Assembly: GCF_006874705.1 (NCBI RefSeq) | Contig: NZ_CP035382.1 | Span: 2,790,001 to 2,854,000, forward strand | Length of the DNA stretch: 64,000 nt | Source: Leclercia adecarboxylata | Lineage (GTDB): Bacteria > Pseudomonadota > Gammaproteobacteria > Enterobacterales > Enterobacteriaceae | Reading direction: 5' to 3' | Part shown: positions 58,659 through 64,000 of the stretch, piece after piece | Position numbering within the stretch: position 1 is the first letter of the stretch | How the letters are laid out: every line of letters starts with the position of its first letter | Notes under the pieces: model-generated | Seen by the model: only the letters and a program-made list of their open reading frames with translations | Told to the model about the DNA's origin: nothing | Database searches by the model: none | Program-made: the position numbers and the translations under genes

Positions 58659-59183
58659 ATGACCCAGCCTATTTTTTTAATTGGCCCCCGCGGCTGTGGA
58701 AAAACAACCGTCGGTCTGGAACTGGCTCGTCTGTGCCAGAGCGAATTTGTCGACACCGATCACTGGTTGCAGACCCACGCCGGTCAAAGCATTGCCGAGA
58801 TCGTTGAGCAGGAAGGGTGGGAGAGTTTCCGCGCCCGCGAAACGGCGACCCTCGAGGCGGTGACGGCGGGTTCCGGCATTATTGCTACCGGCGGCGGCAT
58901 TATTCTGTCGGCCTGGAACCGGCAGTTTATGCGCGAAAAGGGTACTGTGATTTACCTTAGCGCGCCGGTGCCGGTTCTGGTTGAACGCCTCGAAGCCTTC
59001 CCGGAAGAGGGCCAGCGCCCGACCCTGACCGGCAAGCCCATCAGCGAAGAGGTGAGTGCGGTGCTGGCAGAGCGCGACGCCCTCTATCGCGAAGCCGCTC
59101 ACCACGTCGTCGATGCTTCGCTGCCACCGGCCCAGGTGGTACAAAACATCGTAATCGCACTGCATCTGGCATGCGCCAGCTAA
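58659..59183 (+). CDS. aroL: Shikimate kinase II
   Basis: A 174-residue kinase, the same length as E. coli AroL. Walker [12 protein letters not shown], shikimate-binding DTDHWLQ and [20 protein letters not shown], and the lid RPTLTGKP. It phosphorylates shikimate in aromatic amino-acid synthesis. First gene of aroL-yaiA-aroM. Confidence 0.95.
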   Translation: MTQPIFLIGPRGCGKTTVGLELARLCQSEFVDTDHWLQTHAGQSIAEIVEQEGWESFRARETATLEAVTAGSGIIATGGGIILSAWNRQFMREKGTVIYLSAPVPVLVERLEAFPEEGQRPTLTGKPISEEVSAVLAERDALYREAAHHVVDASLPPAQVVQNIVIALHLACAS

Positions 59184-59228
59184 CTGATGTCTATACTGAT
59201 AGTTCAGCCATTAAAAAAAGGATGAACT

Positions 59229-59420
59229 ATGCCAACCAGACCTCCCTATCCGCGTGAAGCCCGTATCGTTGCCGTTGAAAAAGGCGCGACGGGCCAGACT
59301 GTCACCTGGTATCAGCTGCGTGCTGACCACCCAAAACCCGATTCGCTGATCAGCGAGCACGAAACGGAGCTCGAAGCGCAGGATGCCAAAGTGCGTTACG
59401 AAGACCCGGATAAGGCCTGA
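59229..59420 (+). CDS. yaiA: Small protein YaiA
   Basis: A 63-residue protein, the same length as E. coli YaiA, with [20 protein letters not shown]. Function unknown; co-transcribed with aroL and under its regulators in E. coli. An AAAGGATG site precedes the ATG. Confidence 0.92.
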   Translation: MPTRPPYPREARIVAVEKGATGQTVTWYQLRADHPKPDSLISEHETELEAQDAKVRYEDPDKA

Positions 59421-59656
59421 TCAAAATCTGAAAGCGGAAAAAACCGAACGCTAATCACACTATTTAAAAAGCGATAACCTTAAACGGAGGGTAATGTACA
59501 GGTTTTACAGACACATCCTGTCAGGCTCGCGGATCTTTACATTCCGGTACGTTAATCTGCTGCTACGCTTTTCAGCACTTTTTCCTGAACAGCGCACTGT
59601 ACAGCGAAGCGAGCCTGTCTCTGTGTCACGGTCGGTGGTAGTAAAGAAAGGCGAGA

Positions 59657-60337
59657 ATGATGAAAGCGACGTTGGCGATCCTCACCATTGGGGTAGTCCC
59701 GGTAAGCGAAGTGCTCCCGCTCTTAACGGAGCATATCTCTGAACAACAGATCACGCACCACAGTCTGCTCGGTACGCTGAGCAGGGAAGAGGTCATGGAA
59801 GACTACGCCCCTGAACCGGGTGAGGCGCTGCTGCCAACCCTGCTCAGCGACGGCGAGCTGGGCAACGTTTCGCTGCCAAAGATCGAACGCGCCCTGCAGA
59901 GCGTGATTGAAGTCCTCGATAACCGGGACTATGAGGTGATCCTGTTGATGAGCACGGCGCCTGTCACCGGTCTCGTTGCCCGTAATGCGATCCTGCTTGA
60001 GCCGATGCGGATCATCCCGCCGCTGGTGGGATCGATTGTCGACAGCCATCAGGTGGGGGTGATCGTGCCGATCCCCGAACTGCTGGAAAACCAGTCGCAT
60101 AAGTGGCGTGGGCTGGTGAATACCCCACTGCTCGCCGTGGCCAATCCATTCTGGGACAGCGAAACAAAACTGATCGCCGCCGGGCGCGATCTGCTGGAGC
60201 GCGGCGCGGATGTGCTGATGCTCGATTGCCTCGGTTTCCATCAACGTCACCGCGATTTACTGCAAAAAACCCTGGATGTGCCGGTGCTGCTGTCAAACGT
60301 GCTGGTCGCCCGGCTGGCCTCGGAATTGCTGGTCTGA
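59657..60337 (+). CDS. aroM: AroM family protein
   Basis: A 226-residue protein (E. coli 225) of the AroM family, related to the racemase-type alpha/beta fold: [18 protein letters not shown] and [18 protein letters not shown]. Function unknown, part of the aroL operon. In the 236-bp gap from yaiA no further gene is supported. Confidence 0.92.
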   Translation: MMKATLAILTIGVVPVSEVLPLLTEHISEQQITHHSLLGTLSREEVMEDYAPEPGEALLPTLLSDGELGNVSLPKIERALQSVIEVLDNRDYEVILLMSTAPVTGLVARNAILLEPMRIIPPLVGSIVDSHQVGVIVPIPELLENQSHKWRGLVNTPLLAVANPFWDSETKLIAAGRDLLERGADVLMLDCLGFHQRHRDLLQKTLDVPVLLSNVLVARLASELLV

Positions 60338-60409
60338 TGATTTTGCGTGACAGGCATGGAGCGTCACCCCTATATTGGATTCACATCCAATGACAATAAG
60401 GACCCGTCC

Positions 60410-60694
60410 ATGCTTCAGAGTAATGAATACTTTTCCGGTAAAGTGAAGTCCATTGGTTTTACCAGCAGCATTACTGGCCGTGCCAGTGTTGGCGTGATGG
60501 CGGAAGGGGAGTATGCCTTCGGTACCGCGCAGCCTGAAGAGATGACCGTGGTCAGCGGTTCACTGAAAGTGTTATTGCCGGGGGAAACCGAGTGGAAGGT
60601 CTATAACCCGGGCGATGTTTTCAACGTGCCAGGCCACAGCGAATTCCATCTGCAGGTGGCTGAGCCTGCGTCCTATCTGTGTCGTTATCTGTAA
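60410..60694 (+). CDS. ppnP: Pyrimidine/purine nucleoside phosphorylase PpnP
   Basis: A 94-residue cupin protein, the same length as E. coli PpnP (YaiE): [17 protein letters not shown] at the start, [20 protein letters not shown] near the end. It cleaves several nucleosides by phosphorolysis. ATG at 60410 chosen because it matches the E. coli N terminus and has a AAGGAC site. Confidence 0.93.
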   Translation: MLQSNEYFSGKVKSIGFTSSITGRASVGVMAEGEYAFGTAQPEEMTVVSGSLKVLLPGETEWKVYNPGDVFNVPGHSEFHLQVAEPASYLCRYL

Positions 60695-60701
60695 AAAAAG
60701 A

Positions 60702-60717
60702 GCCGGGTTAACCCGGC
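60702..60717 (-). terminator. Terminator shared by ppnP and rdgC
   Basis: GCCGGGTTAACCCGGC is a perfect 16-bp palindrome. On the minus strand it is followed by CTCTTTTTTT, so it is a strong terminator for rdgC; it may also stop ppnP from the other side. Confidence 0.85.
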
Positions 60718-60750
60718 CCCTGTTTCTGGCATAAAGCCTGGCATGAAGCA

Positions 60751-61662
60751 TTAACGCTGTGCTTCGCCGCCTAGCCCTTCCACCACGCTCTGAATCAACG
60801 CCGCCAGTTCACCCGTCATCAGAATGAAATCAGCATCAAAACGCTGGGCATAGTCGTCCCGGTCGATATCGTCGTTCTGATCGCGCAGCTCATCGGAGAA
60901 CTTCAGGCGCTTGATGGAGCCATCGTCACACATCATGAACTGAATACGCTGCTGCCAGTCGAGTGCCAGCTTGGTCACCAGCTTGCCGGCTTCGATATGC
61001 ACCGCGATCTCGTCGCTGACCAGCTCCTGCTTCTTGGCGCGGATCACGCCGCCGTCTTCAAGGATCGCTTTCAGCTCGGCTTCGTCCAGCAGCTGCAAAC
61101 CCTGCGGGACGTTGTTGGCCCGCACCCATTCGGTGAGGGTCAGCTCGATCGGGTTTTCCATCGTCAGCGGCACCACCGGCAGTGAACCGAGGCTTTTACG
61201 CAGCAATGCCAGCGTATCTTCCGCTTTTTTGGCGCTGGCGCAGTCGACCATAATCAGGCCGTTAACCGTGTCGATCCACATCATTGTCTGGCTGAAGCGG
61301 CTAAAGGCACGCGGCAGCAACGAATGCAGAACTTCATCTTTCAGCGAATCTTTTTCCGTTTTTTTCAGCTTACGGCCCTGTTCGGCTTCCAGCTTGAAAA
61401 TTTTGGCTTCCAGCGCCTGTTTCACTACTGGCGTCGGCAGGATCTTCTCTTCCTTACGCGCGCAGATAATGATTTGACCATTGGTGGTGTGGGTCAGCGC
61501 ATCGCTCTGTGATCCCATAGGCGGAACCCATCCGGTTTTCGCCATGTCCTGGCTGCCACACGGGGTAAATGCGTAAAGGTCTAACTGTTTTTCCATCTCG
61601 TCGGCGCGCAGCTCGATGTCGCGGCTGAGACGGTAAACCATCAAATTTTTGAACCACAGCAT
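60751..61662 (-). CDS. rdgC: Recombination-associated protein RdgC
   Basis: A 303-residue protein, the same length as E. coli RdgC ([20 protein letters not shown]). It forms a ring dimer around DNA and restrains RecA. The start at 61662 fits the E. coli N terminus; the frame extends 22 codons upstream without support. Divergent from mak. Confidence 0.95.
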   Translation of the reverse strand: MLWFKNLMVYRLSRDIELRADEMEKQLDLYAFTPCGSQDMAKTGWVPPMGSQSDALTHTTNGQIIICARKEEKILPTPVVKQALEAKIFKLEAEQGRKLKKTEKDSLKDEVLHSLLPRAFSRFSQTMMWIDTVNGLIMVDCASAKKAEDTLALLRKSLGSLPVVPLTMENPIELTLTEWVRANNVPQGLQLLDEAELKAILEDGGVIRAKKQELVSDEIAVHIEAGKLVTKLALDWQQRIQFMMCDDGSIKRLKFSDELRDQNDDIDRDDYAQRFDADFILMTGELAALIQSVVEGLGGEAQR

Positions 61663-61786
61663 GATAATTTCCACGGTCTTGTCGTTTAATTCAGCGGGCA
61701 TGATAGCGAATTGTCGCATCGCTTGCATTGCTAATCGGGTAGCAGGCTTCTACTCTGTTGATAATCAAAAAAATGAGGAACGTCCT

Positions 61787-62692
61787 GTGCGAATTGGTAT
61801 TGATCTCGGCGGCACCAAAACAGAAGTCATTGCCCTGGGCGAGCAGGGGGAACAGCTGTTCCGCCATCGCCTGCCGACCCCGCGCGATGATTACCGGCAG
61901 ACCATTGAAACCATTGCTAGCCTGGTGGAGAAGGCCGAAAAGGCCACCGGCCAGACGGGCACGGTGGGCATGGGCATTCCAGGTTCGATTTCGCCCTATA
62001 CCGGGGTGGTGAAAAATGCTAACTCCACCTGGCTTAACGGCCAGCCCTTCGACCGCGATTTAAGCCAGCGCCTGAACCGGGAAGTGCGGCTGGCGAACGA
62101 CGCCAACTGCCTGGCAGTATCGGAGGCGATCGACGGCGCGGCAGCGGGGGCGCAGACGGTATTCGCGGTAATCATCGGCACCGGCTGTGGGGCAGGCGTG
62201 GCCTTTGGTGGCCGGGCCCATATCGGCGGCAACGGCACCGCAGGCGAGTGGGGACATAACCCGCTGCCGTGGATGGATGAGGACGAGCTGAAGTACCGCG
62301 CCGAAGTGCCGTGCTACTGCGGAAAACAGGGCTGTATCGAAACCTTTATTTCCGGCACCGGTTTCGCCACCGATTATCGTCGTCTGAGCGGACATCCGCT
62401 GAAAGGCAATGAGATCATGCGTCTGGTGGAAGAGCAGGACGCCGTTGCGGAGCTGGCCTTCAGCCGCTACGAAATGCGGCTGGCTAAATCGCTGGCGCAC
62501 GTAGTGAATATTCTCGATCCGGACGTGATCGTGCTGGGCGGCGGAATGAGCAACGTGGATCGCCTCTATACCACCGTACCGCAGCTGGTGAAGCAGTGGG
62601 TGTTTGGCGGTGAATGTGAAACGCCGATCCGCAAAGCGGTACACGGCGACTCCAGCGGCGTGCGCGGCGCCGCCTGGTTATGGCCACACTGA
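61787..62692 (+). CDS. mak: Fructokinase/mannokinase Mak
   Basis: A 301-residue ROK-family kinase (E. coli 302): [16 protein letters not shown] for ATP binding, [28 protein letters not shown], the zinc motif [10 protein letters not shown], and LGGGMSN. It phosphorylates fructose and mannose. GTG start with a TGAGGAA site, as in E. coli. In K-12 araJ follows; here sbcC follows directly. Confidence 0.94.
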   Translation: MRIGIDLGGTKTEVIALGEQGEQLFRHRLPTPRDDYRQTIETIASLVEKAEKATGQTGTVGMGIPGSISPYTGVVKNANSTWLNGQPFDRDLSQRLNREVRLANDANCLAVSEAIDGAAAGAQTVFAVIIGTGCGAGVAFGGRAHIGGNGTAGEWGHNPLPWMDEDELKYRAEVPCYCGKQGCIETFISGTGFATDYRRLSGHPLKGNEIMRLVEEQDAVAELAFSRYEMRLAKSLAHVVNILDPDVIVLGGGMSNVDRLYTTVPQLVKQWVFGGECETPIRKAVHGDSSGVRGAAWLWPH

Positions 62693-62701
62693 TCGTGTGA
62701 A

Positions 62702-62735
62702 TGCCGGGCGGCGCTGCGCTTGCCCGGCCTACGAA
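62702..62735. repeat. REP element overlapping the sbcC stop codon
   Basis: A REP palindrome (GCCGGGCGGCGCTGCGC with GCCCGGCCTACG). The last codons of sbcC, including its TAG stop at 62729-62731, lie within or against it. Confidence 0.75.
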
Positions 62736-64000
62736 ACGGCAAATTCTTTATCCAGTCTGCTGTACCCTAGCCCGTTAATTTTCTTCACTTTGATCTGTAC
62801 CGGAATGCGCTCTTTCATCGCCTCGACGTGGCTAATGACGCCGATGGTTTTGCCGCTGGCATTCAGTGCATCCAGGGCATCCAGAGCGGTATCCAGCGTT
62901 TCGCTGTCCAGGGTGCCGAAACCCTCATCAAGGAACAGCGAGTCAATCTGCGTTTTGTGGCTCACCAGGTCGGAGAGCGCCAGCGCCAGCGCCAGACTCA
63001 CGAGGAAACTTTCGCCGCCGGAAAGGGTGCGGGTATCGCGCACGGCATCCGCCTGCCAGGTATCTACCACTTCCAGCTCCAGCGCGTCGCTGGCCTTGCG
63101 TTGCAGGAGGTAGCGGCCATGCAGGCGGGTCAGCTGCTGGTTGGCGAGCCACACCAGGTTGTCGAGGGTTAAGCCCTGGGCAAACTTACGGAAGCGATCC
63201 CCCTCTTTAGAACCGATCAGCGCGTTGAGATAACCCCAGTCATCCGCCAGCCGGGCTGCGGCCGCAATTTCCTGCATCAGCGCCTGCTGGTGCAGGCGGT
63301 TATCGCTGTCCTGCTTGAGCTGCTGGCGGATCTCCCCCTGGCGGGTGGTGTTTTCACGCAGCTTCTGCGCGAGCTGCTGTAGCTGCGCCTGTAAAAGCTG
63401 CACGTCTGTCGTCAGGTTGTCCGGGCGATGTTCCAGATGTTCCTTCAGGCGCTGACCGGCCTGCTGAAGCAGCGCCGTGGCCTGCTGGATCTGATTTTCC
63501 AGAGTCTGTTTCAGCTGCTCGAGACGGTGAAGGGTCGCATCATCCAGCAGGGCCGCGAGAAACGCCTCGCGATCGCTGAAGACGCTGGCGGCCAGCGCGG
63601 CGGCAAACTGTTCCTGGGCGTGTTGCAGGCGTTCACTTTCCAGCCTGAACTGCTGTTGCAGGGTGGCAAGCTGGCTGCGCAGGGAGACGCATTCGGTATG
63701 AATTTCGCGCCAGTTTTCCGGAATAACGCTTTCTGCTTCAATGGTCTCCGCCACCGGAAGGGTCTCCAGCAGCGGCGTCAGGGCAGCCATGCGTTCCCGC
63801 AGGGCGCTATGCTGGGACTGCAGCGCCTGCCAGTGCTGCGCCTCTTTTTCACGTTCCGCGAGCCAGGCCGGCTCCCCGCCGTCCTCAGGCATCGCCAGCG
63901 ACAATTCCTGGAGGGATTTCTCCATAGTGGTGCGGGTTGCCGCCAGCTGCTGGAGATAGCTTTGCTCCTGGGCTTCCTCATCTGTTAGCTGGTTTTGCAG
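62729..64000 (-). CDS. sbcC: Exonuclease SbcC, C-terminal part (cut by window edge)
   Basis: 424 residues of the SMC-like ATPase SbcC; the frame remains open to the window end. A long Gln/Glu/Leu-rich coiled coil is followed by the C-terminal ATPase half: signature TLSGGESFLVSLALALALS, Walker B IDSLFLDEGFGTLD, and VISHVEAMKERI. With SbcD it cleaves hairpin and palindromic DNA. The stop codon lies in a REP-like sequence, giving the ending EFAVS. Confidence 0.93.
   Translation of the reverse strand: MQNQLTDEEAQEQSYLQQLAATRTTMEKSLQELSLAMPEDGGEPAWLAEREKEAQHWQALQSQHSALRERMAALTPLLETLPVAETIEAESVIPENWREIHTECVSLRSQLATLQQQFRLESERLQHAQEQFAAALAASVFSDREAFLAALLDDATLHRLEQLKQTLENQIQQATALLQQAGQRLKEHLEHRPDNLTTDVQLLQAQLQQLAQKLRENTTRQGEIRQQLKQDSDNRLHQQALMQEIAAAARLADDWGYLNALIGSKEGDRFRKFAQGLTLDNLVWLANQQLTRLHGRYLLQRKASDALELEVVDTWQADAVRDTRTLSGGESFLVSLALALALSDLVSHKTQIDSLFLDEGFGTLDSETLDTALDALDALNASGKTIGVISHVEAMKERIPVQIKVKKINGLGYSRLDKEFAVS

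Overview
The window looks like a chromosome segment from an enterobacterium of the Enterobacter / Leclercia / Lelliottia type. The right two thirds keep the Escherichia coli K-12 gene order almost exactly: mmuPM, afu, tauABCD, hemB, an autotransporter, yaiV, ampH, sbmA, yaiW, yaiY, yaiZ, ddlA, iraP, (phoA), psiF, dgcC, proC, yaiI, aroL, yaiA, aroM, ppnP, rdgC, mak, sbcC. REP elements are scattered throughout. The genus is an inference from protein resemblance and synteny recalled from memory; no database was searched.

1-7.8 kb is the right part of a P4-like phage satellite. It holds the end of a P2-like major capsid gene, a C4-type antisense RNA immunity locus, an Icd-like small protein, two small unknown proteins, an alpha-type primase-helicase, a GGTAACA iteron array (probable replication origin or crr), an Ogr/Delta activator of helper-phage late genes, and an AT-rich OLD-family ATPase-TOPRIM nuclease that is a probable anti-phage cargo gene. 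No integrase lies in the window; repeated GGGGGCAT motifs near 7.6-7.8 kb may mark the attachment end.

7.9-13 kb holds small metabolic and regulatory units: a secreted esterase; a DUF1348 protein and a TetR regulator sharing the same palindromic operator; and a CGNR-zinc-finger regulator divergent from an alpha/beta hydrolase and a VOC protein. 12.8-18.1 kb is a periplasmic aldehyde oxidoreductase operon (paoABCD plus a MocA-like nucleotidyltransferase). 18.3-22.7 kb carries a MarR-GNAT fusion, a DUF1294 membrane protein, a HAMP-GAF-GGDEF diguanylate cyclase and an AI-2E family permease. 23.1-25.4 kb is mmuPM behind a MetJ operator.

25.6-27.0 kb is an AT-rich orphan type VI secretion island (HExxH metallopeptidase-like protein, periplasmic lipoprotein, Hcp). 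It is followed by a frameshifted gene behind a second C4-type RNA. 28.0-35.8 kb is a complete AfuABC sugar-phosphate ABC transporter preceded by a UhpABC-like sensing system on the same strand; K-12 keeps only a remnant of afu. 36.1-39.5 kb is tauABCD (taurine sulfur scavenging), then an eight-copy 55-bp tandem REP-type array, an OlsF-like ornithine-lipid synthase and hemB.

43-64 kb is mostly housekeeping in K-12 order, with three local differences: an extensin-family gene and an MdtG-like efflux gene sit between ddlA and iraP; phoA is reduced to two short relics behind an intact Pho box; and araJ is missing between mak and sbcC. No tRNA, rRNA, insertion sequence or CRISPR array was recognised.
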